54,837 bases of DNA from Nodosilinea sp. LEGE 07298 (GTDB lineage: Bacteria; Cyanobacteriota; Cyanobacteriia; Phormidesmidales; Phormidesmidaceae): the NCBI RefSeq assembly GCF_015207265.1, contig NZ_JADEXE010000012.1, positions 1 through 54,837 on the forward strand, given 5' to 3'. Below are positions 7,921 through 16,206 of the stretch, piece by piece (position 1 is the first letter of the stretch; the number at the start of each line of letters is the position of its first letter). The translations under genes were made by a program, and so were the position numbers. The notes below the pieces were generated by a model. That model saw only the letters and a program-made list of their open reading frames with translations, had not been told where the DNA came from and did not search any database.

Positions 7921-8829
7921 ATGGGAAACCGCTCGGCTCGGTTTTACACGCTGCTCTCGATTGGGGCCGCTGTTTTAACGATTTTGCTGAAAGCAACGGC
8001 CTACCGGTTGACGGGTTCGGTGGGGCTACTGTCTGATGCTGCCGAATCGGTAGTAAACCTGGTGGCTGCGATCGTCGCAACTTGGGCCGTAACGTTTGCG
8101 GCTAAACCGCCCGATGACGAGCATGCCTTTGGGCATTTCAAGGCGGAATATTTTTCTAGCGGTGTCGAGAGCGTGTTGATTTTGGTGGCGGCGGGCAGTA
8201 TTGCCTTTGCCGCCTGGGGTCGTCTGTTTGCCCCCCAACCCCTAGAGCAGGTGGGCATTGGCTTAGTCTTATCGCTGGTGGCAACGGCGATCAATGGGGC
8301 ACTGGCTTTCGTTATGCTGCGGGCCAGTCGGCGGTTGCGCTCCATTACCCTGCGGGCAGATGCACATCATCTGCTAACCGATGTCTGGACATCGGTAGGG
8401 GTAGGCGTGGGGATCATTCTGATTCCCATTACGGGCTGGCTAATTCTTGACCCGATTATTGCTCTAGTTGTCGCGGCAAATATTGTTTTGGCGGGGCTGA
8501 GATTACTGCGCGAAACGGGGATGGGCCTGTTAGACACGGCCTTACCGGCTGAGGAGCGCCAAATTGTTGCCGATACGTTGCAGCCTTTTGAGGCCGAGGG
8601 GACCCGGTTTCATGCTTTAAGAACTCGGGTGGCCGGTGCCCGGCGGTTTGTCTCGCTACATGTGTTGGTGCCAGGTAGTTGGACAGTTAAGCAAGGGCAT
8701 GACCTCTGTGAAGCAATTGAGCTGGCGATCGCCCAATCACTACCCGGCACATTTGTGTTTACCCATTTAGAACCTTTAGAAGATCCGGCATCTTGGGCCG
8801 ACCAAGCTTTAGAACGCCCGCTACTTTGA
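7921..8829 (+). CDS. Cation diffusion facilitator (CDF) family metal exporter
   Basis: The 302-aa protein has the CDF layout of about five to six membrane helices followed by a cytoplasmic domain of about 90 residues. Metal-site motifs are SDAAESVVN (near residue 36), the histidine-containing HAFGHFKAEYFSS (near 68) and DAHHLLTDVWTS (near 147). CDF proteins swap Zn2+, Co2+, Fe2+, Ni2+ or Mn2+ for protons, and the metal cannot be read from sequence. The neighbouring coaT/coaR pair and the decayed SmtB-like repressor suggest Co2+ or Zn2+. I start at ATG 7921 (MGNRSARFYTLL) rather than the upstream TTG at 7891. Confidence 0.88.
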   Translation: MGNRSARFYTLLSIGAAVLTILLKATAYRLTGSVGLLSDAAESVVNLVAAIVATWAVTFAAKPPDDEHAFGHFKAEYFSSGVESVLILVAAGSIAFAAWGRLFAPQPLEQVGIGLVLSLVATAINGALAFVMLRASRRLRSITLRADAHHLLTDVWTSVGVGVGIILIPITGWLILDPIIALVVAANIVLAGLRLLRETGMGLLDTALPAEERQIVADTLQPFEAEGTRFHALRTRVAGARRFVSLHVLVPGSWTVKQGHDLCEAIELAIAQSLPGTFVFTHLEPLEDPASWADQALERPLL

Positions 8830-8871
8830 GCCTGATTGAGGCTTGACCACCCTCGTTAGGGGCCAATGGCG

Positions 8872-9024
8872 TTACTCATCCAGGTGTTTGGCCACTTCTC
8901 GGTAGAGGGACATAATGTGGTCGTCGGCCAGGCCATAGTAGACGTTGCGACCCTGGCGACGGTAGGTAACTAGACGCTGCGATCGCAGCACCCGCACCTG
9001 GTGCAACACCGCCGATTCACCCAT
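8872..9024 (-). pseudogene. Truncated SmtB/ZiaR-type ArsR repressor
   Basis: A 50-residue frame, MGESAVLHQVRVLRSQRLVT onward, matches the recognition helix, beta-wing and C-terminal helix of SmtB/ZiaR repressors. It keeps the complete alpha-5 zinc site D-x-H-x10-H-x2-E (DDH near residue 36 to KHLDE at the end). The N-terminal half is missing. A short stretch reading VVTILSILEK survives upstream in another frame, showing a deletion plus frameshift. The 22-bp SmtB-type operator at 9058-9079 is intact. A 50-aa product lacks helices needed for a normal dimer, so I call it a pseudogene. Confidence 0.7.
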
Positions 9025-9057
9025 CTTCACTTTTCTCTAAGATACTGAGAATCGTTA

Positions 9058-9079
9058 CCACTGAACATCTGTTCAGTGG
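9058..9079. promoter_or_regulatory. SmtB/ZiaR-type operator palindrome
   Basis: CCACTGAACA and its perfect reverse complement TGTTCAGTGG are separated by TC. TGAACA-NN-TGTTCA is the core of the 12-2-12 operators bound by SmtB-family repressors. It sits just upstream of the truncated repressor frame, probably its former autoregulatory site. Confidence 0.7.
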
Positions 9080-9095
9080 ATTGAGAGCATTAGCC

Positions 9096-9884
9096 TCACG
9101 GGGTTTGCTCGCTCCCATGCTGCACCTGCTGCATGAAGTACAGGGTTTGCTGATAGCCTTGGCGATCGCCCTGGGCCTGAAACAGCGCCGCCGCCTGGCG
9201 CAAATCGGCCATGGCAGCTTGAGGGTCACCGAGCTGGTACTGCAAGATACCGCGATTGCCGTAGGCTTCAGCTAACTCAGGATTGAGGCGAAGCGCGGTA
9301 TTGAAGTCTGAGAGGGCGGCTGCGGCATTGCCCAGTTCGGTATAGATTTTGCCCCGGTTATAGTGGGCATCGGCATTGTCTGGGGCCAGGGCAATCGCAG
9401 CATCTAGGTCGCTGAGGGCCTGGGGTAAGTTGCCGGTGGAAGCCAAGACAAGGCCGCGATCTAGATAGGGCTGGACAACATCAGGGGCTAGCTCAATGGT
9501 CTGGGTCAGATCGGCGATCGCCGCCTCGGCATTGGTCATATGAGCGTAGGCCTCTCCCCGGTTGTACAGGGTTTCTGGATGGTCGGGGCGAAGCTGAAGC
9601 GCTCTGGAGAAGTCAGCAATGGCGAGCTGATAATCGCCCAGGTCGTGGTAGGCAATGCCGCGATGGAAATAGGCCTCAGCACTGGTGGCATCGGCTTGAA
9701 TGGCCTGGCTGTAGGTTGCGATCGCCGCCTCTAGTTGCCCCTGCTCTGCCTGCTGTCGGCCTTGAATGAGAAGATTGACGGCAGCTTGCTCCACCGCGTG
9801 GGCAGGCCGCATCCCCACTGCACTTCCAGGAGCTACCACAAGGGCCATTCCTAGAGCTACTGCTAACATTCTTTGGGTTTGCAT
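9096..9884 (-). CDS. Exported tetratricopeptide-repeat protein
   Basis: Residues 1-30 (MQTQRMLAVALGMALVVAPG onward, ending near AHA) form a signal peptide. The rest of the 262 aa is a run of about six 34-residue TPR units with the usual W/Y-G-Y-A-P spacing, for example AEAYFHRGIAYHDLGDYQLA and ADAHYNRGKIYTELGNAAAA. TPR arrays bind partner proteins. Secreted cyanobacterial ones act in envelope or thylakoid lumen assembly, but no specific role can be read here. The stop lies close to the old SmtB operator, with no obvious operon link. Confidence 0.8.
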   Translation of the reverse strand: MQTQRMLAVALGMALVVAPGSAVGMRPAHAVEQAAVNLLIQGRQQAEQGQLEAAIATYSQAIQADATSAEAYFHRGIAYHDLGDYQLAIADFSRALQLRPDHPETLYNRGEAYAHMTNAEAAIADLTQTIELAPDVVQPYLDRGLVLASTGNLPQALSDLDAAIALAPDNADAHYNRGKIYTELGNAAAALSDFNTALRLNPELAEAYGNRGILQYQLGDPQAAMADLRQAAALFQAQGDRQGYQQTLYFMQQVQHGSEQTP

Positions 9885-10184
9885 GGCTTTTCTCCTACCC
9901 GCACGACTGAGCTATGGGTCTTAACCGCGAGTCTGTACCGTAAGGCCCAGGCAACACTCCAAACCAGCGTCTTGTGACGCTTTACAAGCTGAACTAACCC
10001 CAATGAATCCGAGATTTTGGCGTTTCTGAGGCGAGCCTTTACGCTTGGGGCAGAACCTGCTCCCCTCCAGTGTAACGACCGTTTTGAGGATAAGATTTTC
10101 TTTGAAACAAGATGAAAGGGGCGATCTTGATGCCATAAAATCAGGCAAAATCAAAGGCTGACTCAGCACACTGTGAGATGCTGC
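9885..10184. other. Intergenic region, divergent promoters
   Basis: About 300 bases separate the leftward TPR gene from the rightward amidase gene. Promoters for both must lie here. A 90-codon leftward frame is present but has no family resemblance and looks like chance. I see no other structure. Confidence 0.4.
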
Positions 10185-11672
10185 ATGAAACAATATCGAC
10201 CGCTGGTGAGTCTAATCGGCATGGTAGGTGGGTTACTGCTGGCGCTTCCAGTCGAAGCGGCTCAGTTTAGGACTTGGCACTTTGACCCTCAGCAAAACCG
10301 GCTGGAGTTTTCGACCGATGCCGCCGTGCAGCCCAGAGCGCAGCTTCTTTTTAACCCCACTCGCATTGTGGTGGACTTGTCCGGCACCACCCTAGAGCAG
10401 CGGACAATTAACCAGACCGTTGGCGGCGCTGTTCAAGCTATTCGCATCGGGCAGTTTGATGCCCAAACGACCCGGCTGATGATTGAGCTAGCCCCTGGCT
10501 ACACCCTCAACCCAGACCAAGTTGTGGTACGAGGGGAAACGCCGCAGCAGTGGGTGGTGCAACTGCCCCCACCCCAGGGTGGAGCGTCCCCTCAAGCCAA
10601 CCCCAGCCAAGTCAATGCCACCCCAGTCGCTGGAGCCGCTACCCAGGTCGAAGGGGTGCGCACCACCCCTGACGGCTTTTTTATCCGCACATCCGGGGCA
10701 AGCCCAATGATGACGATCGTGCGCAGCAGTGGCACTCAGGTAGTACTTCAGCTCGAAAATGCTGCCGTAGCAGCGGCCCTAACCGGCCAAACCCTCCCCG
10801 CCAATGAGTTTGGGGTCACCGCCTGGAGTATTCAGCCGGTGAGTGCGGCAGTACCGACCCTGCAAATTACCCTCACGGTGCCCGCCAACAGCGCCGACTG
10901 GCAAGCCTCGGTCAGCAACGGCAGCGGCATTATAATTTTGCCGCCCAGGGGAATCGCCATCGCTGCCGTTCCAGCCAGCTCAGTCGCGGCACCGGCCCAG
11001 GCACCCGCAGCAGCGTCGCCCCCTATTGCTGTACAGCCGCTGCCTCAAGATCCAGTGGTGCCACTCCAGCTTGAGCCCGCGATACCGGCTATCCCAGCGG
11101 TGCCGCCGCCGAGTAGCGGCATTCCCAAACAGGCCATCACGATTGTGATTGACCCAGGCCATGGTGGGGGCGATCCGGGGGCGATCGGCGTGGGCGGCCT
11201 GCGCGAAAAGGATGTGGTCTCTGCGATCGCCTATGAAGTCGCCAGAATTTTAGAATAGAGCGGTGCTCAGGTGATTCTGACCCGCTCCGATGATCGGGAG
11301 ATTGGCCTAGAGCCTCGGGTGCAAATTGCCGAGCAGGCCAATGCTGATCTCTTTGTTAGCATTCACGCCAACTCCATCAGCCTGAGTAGGCCCGAGGTAA
11401 ACGGGCTTGAGACCTACTACCACAGTTCAGGGAATCGTCTTGCCCAGGTGATTCATCAATCAATCTTGAGTCTGGTGACCATACCCGATCGCGGGGTACG
11501 CCAGGCTCGTTTTCACGTCCTCGTAAACACCTCTATGCCATCGGTTCTGGTCGAGACCGGGTTTGTCACCGGGGCTCAAGATGCCCGTAATTTCAACGAC
11601 CCAGCCTGGTGCAGCCGTATGGCTCAGGGCATTGCCGCAGGCATTTTGCAGTACGCCCAGCGATCGCTCTAG
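10185..11672 (+). pseudogene. amiC: AMIN-domain N-acetylmuramoyl-L-alanine amidase interrupted by one in-frame TAG
   Basis: ATG 10185 opens a signal peptide (MKQYRPLVSLIGMVGGLLLA). An AMIN domain (about 25-115, binding peptidoglycan/septum), a second AMIN-like region (about 160-250), a Pro/Ala-rich linker and an Amidase_3 catalytic domain follow. The zinc ligands are present: His in DPGHGG, Glu in GLREKD, His in SIHAN and Glu in LVETGF. After VARILE a TAG at 11256-11258 stops the frame. The same frame continues with SGAQVILTRSDDRE to the natural end at 11672. CAG-to-TAG would explain it. Translation stopping at the TAG would leave out the last two motifs. The enzyme normally cleaves septal peptidoglycan for cell separation. 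Either a recent nonsense mutation or a base-calling error is likely. Confidence 0.85.
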
Positions 11673-11707
11673 CTCTCAAATCTCCCTGTGGTGAGGCGAA
11701 CCAGCGC

Positions 11708-11867
11708 CTAGGCAAATAGGGCCAAATCAACGGGCAATAGCAGCATCTGCAAGACAAAATTCAGCGTTAGTAGCGCCGTTGCGAAGCTGACATTGCCCTT
11801 GGCAATGCCGGTAAACACCAGATACCAATCGTTACAGGGGGGCACCATCAACATCAGCAGGTCCACC
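11708..11867 (-). pseudogene. C-terminal remnant of an ACR3/bile-acid:Na+ symporter-type arsenite permease
   Basis: The leftward frame reads VPPCNDWYLVFTGIAKGN, then VSFATALLTLNFVLQMLLLP and VDLALFA, ending at a TAG (11708-11710). The P-C-N/T-D/A-W motif and the following helix resemble the ACR3/ArsB family. Only about 50 residues remain, with no N-terminus. It lies directly behind a second remnant. Confidence 0.6.
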
Positions 11868-11884
11868 TGCAAATCGTCGGATCT

Positions 11885-12055
11885 CCCAACTTTGGGCCGG
11901 GGGCATCAATAACTGATCTAGAGTACCGATGTCTTTTTCGCGAATCACCGTAGTAGATGACATCAGCGACCCGGTTGAGGTTTAGCGCTACCCCAATCAC
12001 CCCCGACACAAAAAACCAGCCGCTGGAACAGCCTCGGATTGTAGAAAACCCGCAC
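11885..12055 (-). pseudogene. Remnant of an ABC-2 type permease
   Basis: Two overlapping frames, shifted by one base, read VRVFYNPRLF, WFFVSGVIGVALNLN and then VIREKDIGTLDQLLMPPAQS. This is the conserved central part of YhhJ/YbhS-like ABC-2 permeases (VREKEIGTLEQL). The frame is broken and both ends are missing, so this is a dead fragment. Confidence 0.6.
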
Positions 12056-12063
12056 TGTGACGT

Positions 12064-13317
12064 TTAGGGGGTTAAGGCAGTTTGACCTGCCCTTAAACGC
12101 ATCGTCTCATGCAGATGAATTGGGGCAACTGCTGCTAGGATTCGCTGCATATCCTGAAAGGCCAATAGATCCCGTTCCTGAATCCCTGATGCTGCTGTAA
12201 TCCGGATCGAGTCTGCCTCAAGTTGTCCATCAATCTTGAGTGGCCTGGCTCCCAAAGACTTCAGCGAGAACTCGTGGGACATTAGATTGTAGTCAGACGC
12301 ATAGCGCTTCCCTGATAGCCGCCAGCCCCCTGGGGTTACTTCTTGCGTGGCTCCAGCCTGATGGTTGAGGGCAAAAATCTGCATCGCGATCGGTAAAATA
12401 TAGCGGGCCAAATCAAGTTGCCCCATGGAGCTTTCTTGCGCCTGAGGTAATACTGGGCCGTGGTCTTGGGACTGTCTCAGCAACTGCCTGCACTGCTGGG
12501 CCGTCAGCAGATTCACCCGTCGGAGCAGTTCATCTTGTTCGGGGGCATGGTCTACCCCCAGATGCCGTTGTAATCCTTTGAACGAATAGGCTGCTCCTAG
12601 CTTGTAACCTGGAAAAGCCATTCCGTCTAAGCCATAGCTAATGCCATCGATCTGGCCGTCGCGGGCATAGAGCCGCACAGAGATATCCTCCGCCTTCAAC
12701 CGGGTTACCAACATCAGCATCGAGGGCTGGTCTGCGGTGTGCTGCTGGAGCGACCGCCACAGCTTCTCCTTCGTCAGTTCCCCGCCGGTACGTTCCTTCA
12801 GCCGGTATTCTCCTGTGGTCAGGTTGTAGCGGTCGGGCTTAGCCCGAACCTTCGTCTGCTCTAGGTCAAAGGCTTCCTCCAGTTCCCGCTCTAGATGCTT
12901 CAGTCGAATTTTGATAAACGCATCATTGACCCACCGGGCACCCATATCGACGGCACTGGTGACAATATGCCAATGCTGCACCTGATGTCGCGCCTGACGA
13001 TCGTGGTGCTCCACCACAAAATACTGGCAGTTTTGATGTCCAGTCCTTTCCAGCACGGCGTTGGAAATGGCGCTGATCTCCTCTGGGCTCTTATGCTCCT
13101 GGGGCGACAAGCTCACCGAGTAATGCACCATCGTCTTTTTTACCCGAGGGTTGTAGTCATGGACAAAGCGGAATTCCTCCGCCAGTTCCTCAGCATTTAG
13201 CCCCACCATGTTAGTTGCCAGGATGGGCTCAGCTTGTGCTTGCTCCTGTTTCTCAGGGGATAGGACATAGCTCGTTAGCCCGTAAGGGTTGGAACCTTTG
13301 GAATAGTTGATGTTCAT
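12064..13317 (-). CDS. MobA/TraI-type relaxase (mobilisation nuclease)
   Basis: The 417-aa protein resembles the relaxase/mobilisation nuclease domain of MOBP/MOBQ plasmids. The metal-binding three-histidine motif lies at about residues 103-117 (EHHDRQARHQVQHWHIV), preceded by KKTMVHYSVSLSPQEH. A catalytic tyrosine is expected near the N-terminus (candidates Tyr5, Tyr12 or Tyr17). Relaxases nick one strand at oriT, stay attached to the 5' end and pilot it into a recipient. Its start overlaps the stop of the ribbon-helix-helix gene by ATGA, so the two are translationally coupled. The C-terminal 200 residues are not recognisable. No coupling protein or type IV secretion gene is in the window, so transfer would need help from another element. 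Confidence 0.82.
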   Translation of the reverse strand: MNINYSKGSNPYGLTSYVLSPEKQEQAQAEPILATNMVGLNAEELAEEFRFVHDYNPRVKKTMVHYSVSLSPQEHKSPEEISAISNAVLERTGHQNCQYFVVEHHDRQARHQVQHWHIVTSAVDMGARWVNDAFIKIRLKHLERELEEAFDLEQTKVRAKPDRYNLTTGEYRLKERTGGELTKEKLWRSLQQHTADQPSMLMLVTRLKAEDISVRLYARDGQIDGISYGLDGMAFPGYKLGAAYSFKGLQRHLGVDHAPEQDELLRRVNLLTAQQCRQLLRQSQDHGPVLPQAQESSMGQLDLARYILPIAMQIFALNHQAGATQEVTPGGWRLSGKRYASDYNLMSHEFSLKSLGARPLKIDGQLEADSIRITAASGIQERDLLAFQDMQRILAAVAPIHLHETMRLRAGQTALTP

Positions 13318-13640
13318 GATTTTGGTAATACCTTTTCGATAGCGTCACCTAGTCTTCTCAGCGCAATCTCTCGCCGCACCTCCCAAATGAGTTCCAGGAC
13401 ATCTTCAAGCTGATGACCTTGCCCCTTGCTCTTGAGGGCTTCTGTGAGTTCTGCGAGCTGTTGAAACAGGCTCAGGTTAATGAGCGGCCCCTCTACCTGC
13501 CGCCGCCGCTTCAGGCCGCAGTCCAGCAGATAGGTGCTCATGCTGGTTCCGGCCCCGACCGCATACTGCCGGATCTGAGCCTTCTGTTCGGGGGTGCATT
13601 GCACCTCAATGGTTTCTGTTCGTTTTGTGGTTTTTGGCAT
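13314..13640 (-). CDS. Ribbon-helix-helix relaxosome accessory protein (MobC/TraJ-like)
   Basis: The 108-aa basic protein opens with a strand TETIEVQCTPEQKAQIRQYA followed by two helices (GTSMSTYLLDCGLKRRR), the ribbon-helix-helix pattern of MobC/TraJ-type oriT-binding proteins. A helical tail follows. It is directly upstream of and overlaps the relaxase gene, as mobC-mobA or traJ-traI pairs do. It probably binds the repeat-rich region on its 5' side and recruits the relaxase. Confidence 0.78.
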   Translation of the reverse strand: MPKTTKRTETIEVQCTPEQKAQIRQYAVGAGTSMSTYLLDCGLKRRRQVEGPLINLSLFQQLAELTEALKSKGQGHQLEDVLELIWEVRREIALRRLGDAIEKVLPKS

Positions 13641-13711
13641 GGCTAAAACTCCAGGAAATGGCCACAGCTTGCTGTCCTCCCAGCCCTCCTCCCACCGATA
13701 ACGTCCGGGTC

Positions 13712-13855
13712 TACCCCAGCGACAATTCCGAGAACTACTCCAGCGACAACTTTAGGGACTACCCCACCGATAAAGGCGAGACATACTCCAGGAACTACTC
13801 TGAGATCTATTCCAAGAACTACCCTGGAGGTTACTTTGAGCATTATCCAGATGTA
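13712..13855. repeat. Six degenerate 24-bp direct repeats, oriT candidate
   Basis: Six consecutive 24-base units begin at 13712, 13736, 13760, 13784, 13808 and 13832. Each starts TAC/TAT followed by CC- or TT-rich bases (for example TACCCCAGCGACAATTCCGA). The array lies between the leftward relaxase pair and the rightward TraK/L/M-like genes, exactly where oriT lies in RP4. The repeats leave frames open on both strands, but no recognised protein results. It may be the binding array of the TraK-like protein or the ribbon-helix-helix protein. The flanks (13641-13711 and 13856-14205) hold no gene I can support. Confidence 0.55.
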
Positions 13856-14205
13856 ACTTCGAAGACGATACTGAGATAAAAGCCCCTACTGGAACCCGGG
13901 AAATTTATCCATTGAGGAGCAGGAAAAAGTTAACGCTGAGACGCACTGCAAGCTAAGGCTTTGAAAAAGATAGGAGACGTTCTAGAAAAGGCCTCAAGCT
14001 GAGATTCATTGAGAAAACAGCTCGATGGACTATCCGTTAATCCAACCCTTTCAAAAAGCCTCCATAAATTTCAGTGTACGCATCCGGGAGATTTTGTCAC
14101 TACCTTTTTCAAAATCATCTCAACATTGCCATAAAGTTTTCCTATAACTGCCACAAAATTCTCTGGGCTATCCCCCATGATGAAATCACTGCATGGACAA
14201 GTACG

Positions 14206-14784
14206 GTGGCTCTTAAGTTCAATAAGCAATCGCTCCAAGACTTCCATGAGCGTCTGAGTTCAGTCGATGCCAGTTGGCAAGACGATTTCACCTTGAAGGA
14301 AATGGTCAAAAAGTCGCTGAAGCCCATTAGCAAAGCCAGACGCTACAAGGTGAGTTGGGAAAAGATTGCGCTGATGCTCCAAGAAGTCACAGGCGGAGAA
14401 CTCGACATTAGTGCTGCGAGTGTTCGGCAATACTATTTTGAGTTAACGGATAAATCAGCTAAGAAGGAGAAGACTAATAAACCAAAACCTAAGTCATTTA
14501 AACAAGATAGGAAGACCCCTGAAACCCGAGTCAACCAATCTGGAGAACAATCAGATCATTCAGGAATAGACTCTTCAATCACTGCCGATAAATCTAATGA
14601 TTCACCACAAAACCAACCTTCTGAAGAACAGCCAGAAGCTGATGAAATGTCTCAGGAGATCTCGACTAATGATGCCGTAAACCCTAGCGATAATCTTCCC
14701 GCCAGTCCTCAGAAAGAATTGGGTACATCCCAGCGTAAACCCCCATCCGAAATTCAATCCTCATTCAACTTAAGGAGACCGTAA
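14206..14784 (+). CDS. TraK-like mobilisation accessory protein
   Basis: The N-terminal part (TLKEMVKKSLKPISKARRYK, then VSWEKIALMLQEVTGGELDI and SAASVRQYYFELT) looks like a helix-turn-helix DNA-binding domain of the TraK/MobC-type proteins of IncP-like plasmids. A low-complexity polar tail rich in Lys, Ser, Glu and Pro follows. The frame is open from GTG 14074. I place the start at GTG 14206 (VALKFNKQSLQD) because conserved-looking sequence begins there. Neither start has a clear ribosome site. The stop abuts the ATG of the ParA-like gene. Assignment rests on position and architecture, so it is tentative. Confidence 0.55.
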   Translation: MALKFNKQSLQDFHERLSSVDASWQDDFTLKEMVKKSLKPISKARRYKVSWEKIALMLQEVTGGELDISAASVRQYYFELTDKSAKKEKTNKPKPKSFKQDRKTPETRVNQSGEQSDHSGIDSSITADKSNDSPQNQPSEEQPEADEMSQEISTNDAVNPSDNLPASPQKELGTSQRKPPSEIQSSFNLRRP

Positions 14785-15522
14785 ATGGCCTGTATCCATC
14801 TCGTCGATGGCGATAAGGGCGGTGTCGGCAAAAGCTTTGTCTGCAGCACCCTGATCCAATACTTCCTCGATCGCAACATCGACTTCATCCCCGTCGAAGC
14901 AGACCGCTATAACCCCGATGTCGCCAACCGCTATGGCGATCTGACCTTCCAGTTCGCCATCTTCAGCGATGACGAACGCCAAACCCAAGCCGATCAGCTC
15001 CGTGACCTGGCCGTGAAGCAACCGCTGATTATCTCGTTGCCGTCCCAGGTCGGTCAGCCCCTGAATGACTGGCTTGAGATGGCCTGCTTTGATGCTGCCG
15101 AAAACGGGGTCAGCTTTGTGCGCTGGTTTATCACCAGCGGCACCTTTGAATCGCTCAATCTGTTTCAAATCGCCCTGGAGCGCCACGGCGGCAACTTTCC
15201 CCATGTGCTGGTCAAAAACTGGGGGGTCAGCGATGACTGGAGCGAGCTGGCGTCACTGAGCGATCTCAACAAGCTGATGAAGCGCCACAAGGTGCAGGTC
15301 ATCGACTTTCCCCGCCTGCCCTGGCAGGAAACCAACCTGATTCAAAAGAAAAACTGGACGTTTGCTGAGGCCAGAGCCGCCGCTGACTTGCCTTCCATGA
15401 GCCGCACCAAGGTCAAACGCTTCCTCAAGGAGGCCTACACCGCCTTTGAATCCGCAGGACAAATCCCCGATGCCGCAACCCCACAACCAGCCCCAAAAAC
15501 ACCACCCGTCAAAACTCGATGA
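14785..15522 (+). CDS. ParA/MinD-like ATPase, TraL/MobD-type
   Basis: The 245-aa protein begins with a deviant Walker A (VDGDKGGVGKSFVCSTLIQY) of the ParA/MinD class, with the signature Lys in KGGVGKS. The following strand (FIPVEADRYNPDVAN) replaces the usual VDLD. TraL of RP4, MobD of pTF-FC2 and StbB are small ParA-like ATPases encoded between oriT-binding and coiled-coil proteins, as here. They aid plasmid stability or relaxosome function. A good ribosome site (AAGGAGA) lies just before ATG 14785, and the next gene overlaps its end by about 50 nt. Confidence 0.72.
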   Translation: MACIHLVDGDKGGVGKSFVCSTLIQYFLDRNIDFIPVEADRYNPDVANRYGDLTFQFAIFSDDERQTQADQLRDLAVKQPLIISLPSQVGQPLNDWLEMACFDAAENGVSFVRWFITSGTFESLNLFQIALERHGGNFPHVLVKNWGVSDDWSELASLSDLNKLMKRHKVQVIDFPRLPWQETNLIQKKNWTFAEARAAADLPSMSRTKVKRFLKEAYTAFESAGQIPDAATPQPAPKTPPVKTR

Positions 15523-16126
15523 GGCCAGTGATGCCCTGATGCACCTGGCAGCCCAGATGGGCATTGACCCATCCGATCCACTGGTGCTCGTTGCCCGAGG
15601 TAATGCCCGATTAGAGGAGAAAGTAGAGCAATGGACGCAGACGAATTTACAGCTGCTGGAGCTGCTGAGCCAGCAGGTGGAGGAACAGCAGCGCTCAGCC
15701 CAGCACTACAGCAGGCTCATTCACTACTTGAACGGATTCGACGGGCAACTGCTGGGCTTGCAGCAGCAAATCGAGACAGCGCTGTCTTCCTTGAGCAGAT
15801 GGGCTCCCGACACCCCGATTGGGACGGAGCTGGCTCAGATCAAGCAGGCTACGACAGCTATTCAGCAGACTACCCAAGCCTTAGGGACAACACTGAAGAG
15901 CTTATCGACTGGGGATTCCAGGCTCCAGCCGCCCAACTTGAGCCCGTCAAAAAGCCTCCCGAGGTGGAGCTTTAGGGCTGGCGCAATGGGTGGGCTAGCG
16001 ATCGCGCTGGTAGCCCTCAGCCTCTGGCAGTTCAACGAAGTCGAGTTCATCAAGCAGCGAGTGACCTGGTCGCAGATCAAGCTGCAGCGGATTGAACACC
16101 TGATGGGTATCGATTCGAGGGGATAA
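15470..16126 (+). CDS. TraM/MobE-like coiled-coil protein with C-terminal membrane helix
   Basis: The 218-aa product (from ATG 15470, MPQPHNQPQKHHPSKLDEAS) is largely helical and Gln-rich, with long coiled-coil stretches (about 45-135). A single hydrophobic helix follows near residues 172-192 (AMGGLAIALVALSLWQF). It is the third gene of the rightward mobilisation set, overlapping the ParA-like gene. TraM of RP4 and MobE of pTF-FC2 occupy the same place. It could tether the ATPase or relaxosome to the membrane. No catalytic motif is seen. Confidence 0.55.
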   Translation: MPQPHNQPQKHHPSKLDEASDALMHLAAQMGIDPSDPLVLVARGNARLEEKVEQWTQTNLQLLELLSQQVEEQQRSAQHYSRLIHYLNGFDGQLLGLQQQIETALSSLSRWAPDTPIGTELAQIKQATTAIQQTTQALGTTLKSLSTGDSRLQPPNLSPSKSLPRWSFRAGAMGGLAIALVALSLWQFNEVEFIKQRVTWSQIKLQRIEHLMGIDSRG

Positions 16127-16206
16127 GCGTTTCGCATTGAGACGCGGCTGAAGTCTTTTGAAAGTTCAAGTGTACTATTTAGGTTGAAGGCAACGATGAG
16201 GTGACT

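Noticed and set aside
9921-10193. 90-codon leftward frame between the TPR and amidase genes
   Set aside because: Composition is not protein-like and it overlaps the amidase start. Probably chance.
13625-13879. 84-codon rightward frame rich in Tyr and Ser
   Set aside because: It is open because the 24-bp repeats have a period divisible by three. The opposite strand is open as well, and the start lies inside the RHH gene. A repeat array fits better.
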